This document shows, one piece after another, positions 1 through 8,588 of a stretch of DNA of 64,000 nt. Under the pieces are notes generated by a model. The model saw only the letters and a program-made list of their open reading frames with translations, had not been told where the DNA came from and did not search any database. Position numbers and translations under genes: made by a program. Numbering within the stretch: the stretch's first letter is position 1; each line of letters begins with the position of its first letter. Where the stretch lies: NCBI RefSeq assembly GCF_018130825.1, contig NZ_JAFCJS010000002.1:992001-1056000 (forward strand), in the 5' to 3' direction. Source of the DNA: Bradyrhizobium liaoningense (GTDB lineage: Bacteria; Pseudomonadota; Alphaproteobacteria; Rhizobiales; Xanthobacteraceae).

Positions 1-849
1 CTCGCCTGCCACATCGAGCCGATCGAGACCCAGTTCGCCGACCGCATCCTCTGCTTCGAGAAGGCGGAGTTCATGATGCGGATGTGGAACAAGTATCGCG
101 AGCCGCTGCTGTTCGTCGAAGCCGGCGCGGTGTTGCGCGAGGCGCCGCTGCTTCCGACCTTCCTCGGCTGCGATGTCGCCTTGCACAAGTGGAATCGCTG
201 GGAAATGTCGGCGCGCACGCTCTATCTGGGGCGCACCAAGGCCGCCGAGACACTGCTCCGCACCTGGCTGCAGCTCGCCGCGTCCTATCCCGCGATCTGG
301 GAGGGCTATCTGCTCGATCAGGCCTGGAGCCTGACCTCCTCACAGCTGACGCTCGACACCGTGTGGCTCCCCCGCTCCTATCATTCGCTGAAAGGCGACC
401 TCGGCGCGATGCGCGCCACGATCCTGCATGACCAGCAGACCACGACGCTGGATCTCGGTCCAGATCCCGGCTTTGGCGGCATTGCGCGCGCGGCCCGCCG
501 CGCCGGACGCACCGGTTCCCGCGATGCCTTCATGGTGATGACGTCGAAAACCGCGACCGGCGACGGCATCGCCGTGATCCTGCGCGACGTCTCGGCCAGC
601 GACGCCGGCGCGGTGGCTGCGACGGTGGAAGCCGTGACCGGTGCCTATGCCGCCGATTGCGGCGGCTACGGCCGGCTCGAGTTGTCGCTCTGTGCCTGGC
701 AAGGCGACGTCGGCGCCGCGCGCGAAGCCGCCGCGCTCGCGCGCTACCGCATCCTGGAGATCGCGCCGGGTCAGCGCATTGCCAACGATTTCTTCGCGAC
801 CCACGCCTCCGACCAAGCGGCCATGACCGCCCGCCATCTCTTCCCCTGA
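1..849 (+). CDS. Unrecognised protein, N-terminus outside window
   Basis: The frame is open from base 1, so only the C-terminal 282 residues are visible; the stop is TGA at 847-849. I do not recognise a family with confidence. The visible part is soluble with no membrane segment. A WEGYLLDQAW stretch followed by LPRSYH resembles the C-terminal half of some nucleotide-diphospho-sugar glycosyltransferases, but no DxD motif can be placed, so this is only a suggestion. It lies 13 bases upstream of another unrecognised gene on the same strand, and the two are probably co-transcribed. Both read convergently toward the CoA hydrolase gene at 1402. Confidence 0.75.
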   Translation, partial: LACHIEPIETQFADRILCFEKAEFMMRMWNKYREPLLFVEAGAVLREAPLLPTFLGCDVALHKWNRWEMSARTLYLGRTKAAETLLRTWLQLAASYPAIWEGYLLDQAWSLTSSQLTLDTVWLPRSYHSLKGDLGAMRATILHDQQTTTLDLGPDPGFGGIARAARRAGRTGSRDAFMVMTSKTATGDGIAVILRDVSASDAGAVAATVEAVTGAYAADCGGYGRLELSLCAWQGDVGAAREAAALARYRILEIAPGQRIANDFFATHASDQAAMTARHLFP

Positions 850-862
850 CGGATATCAGACG

Positions 863-1399
863 ATGCTCAAGACCATCATCCTGCTCACCGATACCGTGCA
901 ACAGCAGCAGCCACTGGCCAATCTGCTCCGCGAGCACAATCGCGACCTCGCCTTCTGCTCGGCGCTGCGCGCATCGGACCTCAGCGCGATCGAGGCAGAC
1001 GTGCTGAGCGAAGCCCGGCTGGTGTCCTTCGCCGCCGACGTCGCCGTCCCCGAGAAATTCCTGCTCCGGCTCGGCTATGGCGCCTACAAGTTCTACGTCG
1101 CACCGACGCAATATCCGGGCCTGCCGCCGGCGCCCGAGGAGAGCGACGAGGATCCGCGCTGCTATTCGGTGATCGCGCAGTCGATGACGATCTGGCCTGA
1201 TTTCAAGAAGGTGGTCGGCCTGGAGACCGTGACGATCCCTGATGGCACCGTCCCTGCCGAACGCGAGCGGCTGGTGTTCTCTCGCCTTGCGCACCTGTTC
1301 TGGCAGATGTCGGGCATGATCGCCGGCGAGGCGACGGATATCCCTGCTATCATCGGGTCCGGCGAGAACCAGCGCCCGACGCTTGCGATGATGAACTGA
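863..1399 (+). CDS. Hypothetical protein, 178 aa
   Basis: A 178-residue soluble protein starting MLKTIILLTDT, with no signal peptide or membrane segment and no motif I recognise. It has an N-terminal beta-strand-like start (TIILLTD), a proline/acid-rich centre (PGLPPAPEESDEDPR) and a C-terminal segment rich in aromatic and hydrophobic residues. The start ATG lies 13 bases after the stop of the preceding gene, so the pair is probably one transcript and may share a function. The gene ends two bases before the stop of the convergent CoA hydrolase gene. Confidence 0.75.
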   Translation: MLKTIILLTDTVQQQQPLANLLREHNRDLAFCSALRASDLSAIEADVLSEARLVSFAADVAVPEKFLLRLGYGAYKFYVAPTQYPGLPPAPEESDEDPRCYSVIAQSMTIWPDFKKVVGLETVTIPDGTVPAERERLVFSRLAHLFWQMSGMIAGEATDIPAIIGSGENQRPTLAMMN

Positions 1400-1401
1400 G
1401 G

Positions 1402-2652
1402 CTAGCCGGCGGACCTGCGAGCCTGCGCTGACAGCGCGTCGCGGTGCCCGGGCGCCGCGATCGCGATCATGCGGCGCGCCCGCTCGGCAAGGCCGCAGCC
1501 GCGCAGCTCGGCGATGCCCCATTCGGTGACGATGGCATCGACATCGGCGCGGGGGGTGGTCACGGTCTCGACATTGGCGACGATCCGGCTGGTTCCGTCC
1601 GACGCCGTCGCAGGCAGCGCGATGATCGCCCTGCCCCCGCGTGACGCATTGGCGCCGCGCACGAAATCGAGTTGCCCGCCGATCGCGCCGACCGCAACGC
1701 CATTCAGCGTCTCGGAATTGACGCTGCCATCGAGCCCGACCTGAAGCGCCGAGTTGATCGCGACCAGGCGATCGATCCGCGCCAGCACGTTTTGACCGTG
1801 CGTGTAGGACGTCGGCCGCACCGCCACCGCCTTGTTCTCGTGCACGAAGCGGTAGAGCCGCTGCGACCCGATCACCTGGTTGGTGACGGTGGTCCCGGCA
1901 TTGATCCCCTTCTCCGCATTCGTCACTGCGCCGCGCTCGATCAGATCGACGACGGCATCGTTGATCAGGCCGGAATGAATGCCGAGATTGCGCACATGGG
2001 ACAGCGACGACAGGATCGCGTCCGGAATGCGTCCGACGCCGAACTGGAGCGTGCTGCCGTCGGAGATCAGGTTTGCCGCGTGGGCGGCAATCAGACGCGA
2101 GACGTCGTCGAGCGGCGTCGATGCCAGTTCGACCGGCGGGCGCCGCGCCGCGACGCGCATCTGGATCGGCACGTCCTCCGGCCACTCCGCACCGAACGTA
2201 AAGGGTGCATCCGGATTGATCTCGGCGATGACGAGGCGGGCGCCGCGCGCGGCATCGATGACATAGTCGTTGGAGAGGCCGGCACTGAGCCTTCCGTCGT
2301 CGGCCTCCGCGAGTTGCACCAGGACGACGTCCGCCCTGTGGCGGTGCGCAGCGAAATCGGCACAGAAGGCGCCGTAGTTGCTCGGGATCACATCGAGCCG
2401 CCCCGCCCTCGCGAGCCGCCGCGTACTGCCGATCACACCATAGCTCTGGAACGACACGGTAGAAGCGCACGCGGCGGAAAACGTCTCCGAGAACACCGCT
2501 CCGACCATCATCCGAAAAGGCGGAAGCCACGCCGCCTGCGTCATCAGCGCCTCGGTCAGGGTGACCGGCTCCGCCGTCGCCTGCCCGCACACCACGAGAT
2601 CGCCTTCACGGATCAGGCCGGAAAAATCGATTGGCGGCGGGCCCCCGGACAT
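1402..2652 (-). CDS. Acetyl-CoA hydrolase/transferase family protein
   Basis: A 416-residue member of the acetyl-CoA hydrolase / 4-hydroxybutyrate CoA-transferase family, which moves CoA between acetate-like acids or hydrolyses the thioester. Family features in order are the N-terminal Rossmann-like half, the central LQFGVGRIPDAILSSL stretch (about residues 200-220), GIHSGLINDAVVDL, and the C-terminal INSALQVGLDGSVNSE segment with GAIGGQLDFVRGA. The ATG lies 7 bases downstream of the acyl-CoA ligase stop, so it is the last gene of the run ligase - CoA hydrolase. Its likely role is recycling CoA or supplying the CoA donor for the adjacent CoA-thioester pathway. The exact acyl group cannot be told from sequence. 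Confidence 0.88.
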   Translation of the reverse strand: MSGGPPPIDFSGLIREGDLVVCGQATAEPVTLTEALMTQAAWLPPFRMMVGAVFSETFSAACASTVSFQSYGVIGSTRRLARAGRLDVIPSNYGAFCADFAAHRHRADVVLVQLAEADDGRLSAGLSNDYVIDAARGARLVIAEINPDAPFTFGAEWPEDVPIQMRVAARRPPVELASTPLDDVSRLIAAHAANLISDGSTLQFGVGRIPDAILSSLSHVRNLGIHSGLINDAVVDLIERGAVTNAEKGINAGTTVTNQVIGSQRLYRFVHENKAVAVRPTSYTHGQNVLARIDRLVAINSALQVGLDGSVNSETLNGVAVGAIGGQLDFVRGANASRGGRAIIALPATASDGTSRIVANVETVTTPRADVDAIVTEWGIAELRGCGLAERARRMIAIAAPGHRDALSAQARRSAG

Positions 2653-2659
2653 TGCCGGC

Positions 2660-4213
2660 TCAGCCCATCGGGGTGAGGCGCGCGGAGGACTCAGCCAGCA
2701 GCGCGCGCAGCTCCGTCTTCACGATCTTGCCATAGCTGTTCTTGGGCAATTCGCCGGTGAGGTAATAGTGCTTGGGCCGCTTGAAACGTGCGATCCAGGC
2801 GTTGCACATCCGGTCGAGCTCGTCCCGCGTGACTGCCCTGCCCTCGGCAGCGACCACGACCGCCACGACCTCCTCGCCCCATTCCGGATGCGGCCGGCCG
2901 ATCACCGAGACCTCGGCGACGGCCTCATGCCGCAGTAGCACCTCCTCGACCTCGCGCGGATAGATGTTGGTGCCGCCGGAGATGATGACGTCCTTGGAGC
3001 GGTCCTTCAGCGTCAGGAAGCCGTCGACATCGAAGGCACCCATGTCGCCGGTGTAGAGCCAGCCGTCGCGAAGCGTGTTCGCGGTGGCATCCAAATTTTG
3101 CCAGTAACCGGACATCACGGTATCGCCGCGCACGATGATCTCGCCGACCTCGCCGGGCGCAACGTCGCGCCCCGCCTCGTCCACGGTGCGCACCTGCACC
3201 ACGCCCTGCGCGATGCCGACCGAGGCAAGACGCTCCTCGTGGCGCGGATGACCGGCGTCGACATGCATGGATTTGGGCAGGTAGGTGATGGTCATCGGCG
3301 TCTCGCCCTGACCATAGATTTGCGCGAGCTTCGGCCCGAACACGCCGAGTGCGGCCTTGCAGTCGGCGACATACATGGGGCCACCGCCATAGATGATGGT
3401 CTTCAGTCCCGGCGCGGTTGCGCCCGCCGCTTCCGCCGCAACCGTCAGGCGCCGCACCATGGTGGGCGCGGCGAAGAAGGAGATGTTGTCGCGCTTCGCC
3501 GTCAGCTCCAGGATCTCGTCGGGCTCGAAGCGGCCGCTCTCCGGGATGATCTGCGCGCCCATGCCGAGCACGTGCGGCACCATGTAGAGGCCGGAGCCAT
3601 GCGACATCGGCGCGGCGTGCAATAGCGCTTCGCCCGCCACAATCGGATTGATCTCGGCGAGATAGTTCAGCGACATCGCAAGCAGATTGCGATGGCTGAG
3701 CACCGCGCCCTTGGGCCGGCCGGTGGTGCCGCTGGTGTAGAAGATCCAGGCGGGATCGGTGATCCCTACGTCGGCGATGGCGATGCCGTCGGCCTTCTCC
3801 AGCGCGCGATGCTCGGCCGAGCCGATTTCGATCACGCGCGGCTTGGCCGTGCCGAGCGCCAACGCCTCCGACGCGACGCCTGCCATATCCTCGGTCACGA
3901 ACATCACCGCAGCGCCGGAGTTGTCGAGAATAAAGGCAACCTCGCGCGGATGCAGTTTTGCATTGATGGGGACGGCGACCAGACCGGCATGCCAGCAGGC
4001 ATAGAGGCAGGCGACATAGTCGGGCACGTTCTTCATCAGCAGCGCGACGCGGTCGCCTTTGGTGAGACCGAAGCTTTGCTGCAACGACGCCGCCAGCGAC
4101 GCCACCGTCGCGGCGAGCCGGCCGTAGTCCGCGACCAGCGTCAGCCCCTTGAACAGCGCCGGCGCGGACGCGTCGGCCCTGGCGGCACGCAGAAGATGCT
4201 GAGCGAGGTTCAT
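2660..4213 (-). CDS. AMP-dependent acyl-CoA synthetase (acyl-CoA ligase)
   Basis: A 517-residue adenylate-forming ligase that activates a carboxylic acid with ATP and CoA. The phosphate-binding motif YTSGTTGRPKG is near residues 159-169, the YGQGETP motif is in the middle, LYTGDMGAFDVDGFLTLKDR carries the hinge, and GGTNIYPREVEEVL plus NSYGKIVKTEL carry the C-terminal catalytic lysine (about K496). The length is normal for medium-chain or aryl acyl-CoA ligases. It sits between an acyl-CoA dehydrogenase (21 bases upstream) and a CoA hydrolase/transferase, in the same transcription direction as the TRAP transporter genes. It probably activates the acid imported by that transporter or an acid released by the pathway. 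The substrate is unknown. Confidence 0.93.
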   Translation of the reverse strand: MNLAQHLLRAARADASAPALFKGLTLVADYGRLAATVASLAASLQQSFGLTKGDRVALLMKNVPDYVACLYACWHAGLVAVPINAKLHPREVAFILDNSGAAVMFVTEDMAGVASEALALGTAKPRVIEIGSAEHRALEKADGIAIADVGITDPAWIFYTSGTTGRPKGAVLSHRNLLAMSLNYLAEINPIVAGEALLHAAPMSHGSGLYMVPHVLGMGAQIIPESGRFEPDEILELTAKRDNISFFAAPTMVRRLTVAAEAAGATAPGLKTIIYGGGPMYVADCKAALGVFGPKLAQIYGQGETPMTITYLPKSMHVDAGHPRHEERLASVGIAQGVVQVRTVDEAGRDVAPGEVGEIIVRGDTVMSGYWQNLDATANTLRDGWLYTGDMGAFDVDGFLTLKDRSKDVIISGGTNIYPREVEEVLLRHEAVAEVSVIGRPHPEWGEEVVAVVVAAEGRAVTRDELDRMCNAWIARFKRPKHYYLTGELPKNSYGKIVKTELRALLAESSARLTPMG

Positions 4214-4234
4214 GGGCGATCCTCCACAGCCAGT

Positions 4235-5401
4235 CTAGTACGACTTCGCGAGCCCGAGCACCTTCTCCGCAATGAAGCTGAGCGCGAGCTGCGGGCTGAC
4301 CGGCGCGATGCGCGGGATCAGCACTTCGCGCAAATAGCGCTCGACGTGGAATTCCTTGGCGTAGCCAAAGCCGCCATGGGTCATCACGGCCTGCTCGCAG
4401 GCATGGTATCCGGCTTCGCCTGCAAAGTATTTCGCGGCGTTCGCGCCGGCGCCGCAGGGCAAGCCCTTGTCATATTGCCAGGCCGCCTGCATCACCATCA
4501 GCCAGGCCGCCTCGAGCTCGACCCAGTTCACCGCGAGCGGATGCTGGATGCCCTGGTTCTTGCCGATCGGACGGTTGAAGACAACGCGCGTCTTGGCGTA
4601 TTCGGTCGCGCGCGACAGCGCGAGCTTGCCGAGACCGACGGCTTCCGCCGCGATCAGGATGCGCTCGGGGTTCATGCCCTCGAGGATGTACTGAAAACCC
4701 TTGCCCTCTTCGCCGATGCGGTCCTCCATCGGGATCTCGAAATCCTCGAAGAACAGCTCGTTGGAATCGACGATCTTGCGGCCCATCTTCTCGATCTCGT
4801 GGACCTTGATCTTCTTGCGGTCGAAATCGGTGTAGAACAGGCTGAGCCCGTGGGTCGGCGAGCGCACCTCCTCCAGCGGAGTGGTGCGCGCCAGCAGCAG
4901 GATCTTGTGCGCGACCTGCGCGGTCGAGATCCACACCTTCTGGCCGTTGACGATGTAGCGGTCGTTCTTGGCGACCGCGCGGGTCTTCAGTTGCGTGGTG
5001 TTGAGGCCGGTGTTGGGCTCGGTGACGGCAAAGCACGCCTTCTCGCGGCCCTCGACCATCGGCGGCAGCATGCGCTTACGCTGTTCTTCCGTGCCAAACA
5101 CCACGACCGGGTTAAGCCCGAACACGTTGATGTGCACGGCAGACGCCCCCGACATGCCGGCGCCCGACTCCGCGATCGTGCGCATCATGATCGCGGCTTC
5201 GGTGATGCCGAGCCCGGAGCCGCCATATTCCTCAGGCACGCAGATGCCGAGCCAGCCGGCGTCCGCCAGCGCCTTGTGGAAATCATGCGGGAAACCACCG
5301 TCGTGGTCCTTCTTCAGCCAGTAGGCATCGGGAAAGCCTTCGCAGATCTTGGCAATGGCATCGCGAATGGCTTCCTGCTGATCGGTGAGCGCGAAATCCA
5401 T
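4235..5401 (-). CDS. Acyl-CoA dehydrogenase
   Basis: A 388-residue FAD-dependent acyl-CoA dehydrogenase with the usual architecture: N-terminal helical domain, the beta-domain FAD segment (ACFAVTEPNTG near 123-132 and VWIST), and the C-terminal helical domain with RPIGKNQGIQHPLA and THGGFGYAKEFHVERYLRE. The usual YEGT loop that carries the catalytic glutamate in medium- and short-chain enzymes reads IAPVSPQ here. Instead GMNPERILI (E246) aligns with the segment holding the isovaleryl-CoA dehydrogenase glutamate. It follows dctM by 36 bases and precedes the acyl-CoA ligase, so it probably oxidises a branched or dicarboxylic acyl-CoA made from an imported acid. Confidence 0.93.
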   Translation of the reverse strand: MDFALTDQQEAIRDAIAKICEGFPDAYWLKKDHDGGFPHDFHKALADAGWLGICVPEEYGGSGLGITEAAIMMRTIAESGAGMSGASAVHINVFGLNPVVVFGTEEQRKRMLPPMVEGREKACFAVTEPNTGLNTTQLKTRAVAKNDRYIVNGQKVWISTAQVAHKILLLARTTPLEEVRSPTHGLSLFYTDFDRKKIKVHEIEKMGRKIVDSNELFFEDFEIPMEDRIGEEGKGFQYILEGMNPERILIAAEAVGLGKLALSRATEYAKTRVVFNRPIGKNQGIQHPLAVNWVELEAAWLMVMQAAWQYDKGLPCGAGANAAKYFAGEAGYHACEQAVMTHGGFGYAKEFHVERYLREVLIPRIAPVSPQLALSFIAEKVLGLAKSY

Positions 5402-5437
5402 GTTCTTGATCTCCTTCTTGGGAGCCGGGCTCCGATC

Positions 5438-6727
5438 CTAGCGCCCCATCTGCGAGGGCAGCCAGAGGATGATGGACGGAAACGCCACCAGGATCGCGAT
5501 CGCGATCAGGTGCGCGATGAAATGCGGGAAGGTGCCGTGGAACACTTCCGCCACCGGCCGCTTGGCGTAGCGGGCGACGATGAAGCAGTTCAGCCCGACC
5601 GGCGGCGTGATCATGCCGACCTCGGCGGTGACGATCTTGATCACACCGAACCAGATCGGGTCGAAGCCGAGCGTCTTGATCAGCGGCAGCACGATCGGCA
5701 CGGTCAGCACCAGGATCGCGATCTGGTCCATGAACGAGCCGAGCACGATATAGCCGCACAGGATCAGCGTGATGATCACCCAGCGCGAGGCCGGCAGCGA
5801 GCCGATCCAGGCGACGAGATCCTGCGTCACATGCGTGAGCGTGAAGAAATAGCCGAAGATCGAGGCACCGACCAGGATCATGATGATCATGCAGGTGCCG
5901 TGGCAGGCGCGCAGCAGCGTGTGATAGAGTGAGGACGGCGTGATCTTGCCCTTGACGATCGCGAGCAGGAAGGCGCCGAACGCGCCGAAAGCGGAAGCTT
6001 CGGTCGGCGTGGCGACGCCGAGGTAGATCGTGCCTGTGACGATCGAGAACAGCACCACCATCGGCGAGACCTGCCACAGCAACGCGAATTTCTCGCGCCA
6101 CGGCACTGATTTCGCGGCCGGCGCGCGCGACGGATCCTGCCAGACCAGGAAGTAGATCGTGACCATGATGGTGATGGTGACGAGGATCGCCGGGATGATG
6201 CCGCTGATCAGGAGCTTTCCGATGTTCACCTCGGCCAGCAGGCCGAAGATGACGAGCGCGACGCTGGTCGGCAGCAGCATCGACAGCGTGCCTGATATCG
6301 CGACCACGCCGGCGGCCATCTTCGGCTCGTAGCCCTGACGGATCATCGCCGGCAGACTGGTCGAGGACAGTGTCGCCGCCGAAGCGGTCGAGGTGCCGCA
6401 GATCGCACCAAAACCGGCGCCGGCGAGCGCGGTCGCCATGCCGAGACCGCCCGGGACACGCCCGACCCAGGCCGACGCTGTCTTGAACAGATCATCCGCG
6501 ACGCCCGACAGTAGCACGAGGTCCGCCATCAAGAGGAACATCGGGATGGTGATCAGCTCGTAGGACGACACCGTCGAGAGCGGCGCGGTCTGCAGGATGC
6601 CGAACAGCGTTGACCATCCGCCGACCATGACGAGGCCGACCGAGCCGGAAAAGGCCATGGCGAAGCCGACGGGCGTGCCGAGCGCGAGCAAACCGAACAG
6701 CAGGGCGAGAACGATGAAGGGTGTCAT
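5438..6727 (-). CDS. dctM: TRAP transporter large permease (DctM family)
   Basis: A 429-residue polytopic membrane protein and the transport-catalysing large subunit of a tripartite ATP-independent periplasmic (TRAP) transporter. It begins with a hydrophobic segment (MTPFIVLALLFGLLALGTP), has about twelve hydrophobic spans, and carries the family signature region GICGTSTASAATLSSTSLPAM near residues 112-132. Uptake is driven by the sodium or proton gradient with a soluble receptor. It lies 12 bases after the small permease gene, which is itself 40 bases after the receptor gene, giving the normal dctP-dctQ-dctM order. Linked CoA-ester genes downstream suggest that the cargo is a carboxylate. 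Confidence 0.94.
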   Translation of the reverse strand: MTPFIVLALLFGLLALGTPVGFAMAFSGSVGLVMVGGWSTLFGILQTAPLSTVSSYELITIPMFLLMADLVLLSGVADDLFKTASAWVGRVPGGLGMATALAGAGFGAICGTSTASAATLSSTSLPAMIRQGYEPKMAAGVVAISGTLSMLLPTSVALVIFGLLAEVNIGKLLISGIIPAILVTITIMVTIYFLVWQDPSRAPAAKSVPWREKFALLWQVSPMVVLFSIVTGTIYLGVATPTEASAFGAFGAFLLAIVKGKITPSSLYHTLLRACHGTCMIIMILVGASIFGYFFTLTHVTQDLVAWIGSLPASRWVIITLILCGYIVLGSFMDQIAILVLTVPIVLPLIKTLGFDPIWFGVIKIVTAEVGMITPPVGLNCFIVARYAKRPVAEVFHGTFPHFIAHLIAIAILVAFPSIILWLPSQMGR

Positions 6728-6739
6728 GGATATCGCCCG

Positions 6740-7294
6740 TTACTCGAAGCTGCGTGCTTCACCGACGCCGGTCACCGGCGGCAGCGGATAGAGATCGCGC
6801 CCGCTGAGGAGGCTCAGCACATTGCCGACGAGCTGAAGCACCAGGCGCAGCACCAGCACGCCGCAGCCGAACGGCACCAGCGCCGCCGAGATCCAGGTCG
6901 GCCAGGCAATCGCGCCGGCCAGCACATCGTGCTGCTCGTAATTCTCCAGGGCGCGCTCGAATCCGACCTTGCAGATCAGGACGAACACGAACAGACCGGC
7001 GAGCGCGGTGACGATCTCCGACAGCCGTCGTCCCGCCGGCGAGAAGCGCGACAGCAGGATGTCGACGCCGACATGCGCATGCTCGCGCAGGCCGTCCGAC
7101 AGCGTGAAGAAGAACACGCCAGCCAACAGGTAGAGCCCGATCAGATCATAGGTAAAGGCGAACGGACTGTTCAGCACGTAACGCATGAACACGTCGGTCA
7201 CCACCAGCAGCATGATCACGAACAGGAACACCACCGCGATCACCGTCAGCGCGCGCTCCAGCGCGCCGAGCACATCTCCTGCCCGCTTGATCAC
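6740..7294 (-). CDS. dctQ: TRAP transporter small permease (DctQ family)
   Basis: A 184-residue protein with four predicted membrane spans (for example the stretch from residue 14 to 35, and YLLAGVFFFTL), typical of the DctQ small subunit that anchors the large permease of TRAP transporters. The start is GTG at 7294, with a GGAGG ribosome-binding site eight bases before it. It lies between the receptor and large permease genes. The C-terminal tail (about the last 30 residues) is cytoplasmic-looking and proline-rich. Confidence 0.9.
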   Translation of the reverse strand: MIKRAGDVLGALERALTVIAVVFLFVIMLLVVTDVFMRYVLNSPFAFTYDLIGLYLLAGVFFFTLSDGLREHAHVGVDILLSRFSPAGRRLSEIVTALAGLFVFVLICKVGFERALENYEQHDVLAGAIAWPTWISAALVPFGCGVLVLRLVLQLVGNVLSLLSGRDLYPLPPVTGVGEARSFE

Positions 7295-7334
7295 CTCTGG
7301 CGCCTCCTTCTCTCTGTCGGATTGCCTGACGCTT

Positions 7335-8360
7335 TTACTTGCCGCCGGCGGCGAGCAAATCCTCGAACTCCTTCAGCGCGGCGGATGCCTGCTTGCCGCG
7401 GCTGTCGAGCCCGCTCGCCCATTCCTTGCCGACGCCCTTGAGCTTGTCCTTCATCTCGGTTCGGGTCGCCTCCGGCAGCGGATCGAAGCTGACGCCCTGA
7501 TCCTGAAGGTGCTTCTTGGTGGTCTCCGTTTCCTTGTCGACCTGCGCGCAAGCGGTCGGCTCGATCGCCTCGGACGCCTCGTTCATCGCCTTCTTCACGT
7601 CGTCGGGCAGCTTGTCCCAGACCGACTGGTTGATGGAATAGGCGACGATGAAGCTGCCGAAGCTGACGCCTTCGGTGGCGTGCTTGACCAGCTTGTCGAG
7701 GCCGTAGGCCACGACGCTTTCCATCGGAAACAGCAGACCATCCATGGTGCCGCGTGACAGCGATTCATAAGCATCGGGTGCTGCCATGCGCACCGGCACC
7801 GCGCCGAGCGCACGCAATGTCAGATCCTGCGCGCCGCCCGTGGTGCGCAGCTTCAGGCCCTGCATGTCCTTGGTGATGTCGACCTTGGTTTTCGCGGTCC
7901 ACACCTGATAGGGCGGCAGCACCACCTCGAACAGCAACTTGATCTTGTTGGGCGCATATTCCTGCTTGGCCAGAACGCCTTCGCGCGCCGCCTTCCAATA
8001 GGCCATCGTGCCCTGGCAGCTCGTCTCAAAGGCCCCCGGCAGTTGCGCGACTTCCGAGAGCGGCATCTTGTCGGAGACATAGGACGGCCCGATGTAGCCG
8101 ATGTCGACCACGCCCGACTGGGTCAGCCGCAGCATGTCGGCCGCCTTGCCGATCTGCTGGTTCGGATAATAGGTGAAAGTCACCGCACCGTTGGTGCGCT
8201 TGGTGACGTCGTCCATCCACGGCTTGAGCATCAGGCGGACGAGATAGTGACCGGCGGGGAAGCTATCGGCGACCTTCAGCTCCAGCGCCTGCGCCTGAAG
8301 CGTCGAGACCGGCAGCGAGAGTGCGAACGCCGCGGCGGCCCAGACCAGTTTCGTCTTCAT
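7335..8360 (-). CDS. dctP: TRAP transporter substrate-binding protein (DctP family)
   Basis: A 341-residue periplasmic receptor of the DctP type. The chosen start, ATG at 8360, has a GGGAGAA ribosome-binding site and gives a clean Sec signal peptide ending near LQAQA; a longer frame beginning at 8429 would add 23 residues with no signal character. The mature part shows LKVADSFPAGHY, the GLKLRTTGGAQ segment with the arginine that holds the ligand carboxylate in this family, and VSFGSFIVAYSINQSVWDKLP. It heads the dctPQM set and is transcribed away from the CoA transferase gene across a 228-base promoter region. The ligand is probably a mono- or dicarboxylate. Confidence 0.92.
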   Translation of the reverse strand: MKTKLVWAAAAFALSLPVSTLQAQALELKVADSFPAGHYLVRLMLKPWMDDVTKRTNGAVTFTYYPNQQIGKAADMLRLTQSGVVDIGYIGPSYVSDKMPLSEVAQLPGAFETSCQGTMAYWKAAREGVLAKQEYAPNKIKLLFEVVLPPYQVWTAKTKVDITKDMQGLKLRTTGGAQDLTLRALGAVPVRMAAPDAYESLSRGTMDGLLFPMESVVAYGLDKLVKHATEGVSFGSFIVAYSINQSVWDKLPDDVKKAMNEASEAIEPTACAQVDKETETTKKHLQDQGVSFDPLPEATRTEMKDKLKGVGKEWASGLDSRGKQASAALKEFEDLLAAGGK

Positions 8361-8454
8361 CTTGTTCTCCCTGACGCGTCCCCATGCCGAAGGTGGCAGC
8401 GAAACGCTGCAGCACAGTCCGGCCCTCACTCCATTTCTTGCTTGAGGAAAATGT

Positions 8455-8575
8455 ACATATATGTGAATTTATCTGTCAAGTATATGAACTATGCATAGCC
8501 CCATGCGCGTGGGATGAGCAGCGTCGAATTGACACCCAACTTTTATGAACTCTAACTCCACGGATATGAATTCAT
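8455..8575. promoter_or_regulatory. Divergent operator region with two palindromes
   Basis: The AT-rich spacer between dctP and the CoA transferase gene holds two perfect 10-base palindromes, ACATATATGT at 8455-8464 and ATGAATTCAT at 8566-8575. It also holds repeated TATGAA half-sites near 8483, 8544 and 8565. The second palindrome ends 13 bases before the CoA transferase start. This is the kind of site an IclR- or GntR-type repressor would occupy, and an IclR gene closes the downstream operon. Assignment to that regulator is inference. Confidence 0.45.
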
Positions 8576-8588
8576 CCCAAGAGGCCCC

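Noticed and set aside
530..2590. Long minus-strand frame (686 codons) overlapping the first two genes and the CoA hydrolase gene
   Set aside because: Arg-rich shadow translation; the real minus-strand gene is the CoA hydrolase in another frame.
3692..5932. Long plus-strand frame (746 codons) across the ligand, acyl-CoA dehydrogenase and dctM genes
   Set aside because: It spans several well-supported minus-strand genes and encodes low-complexity basic sequence.
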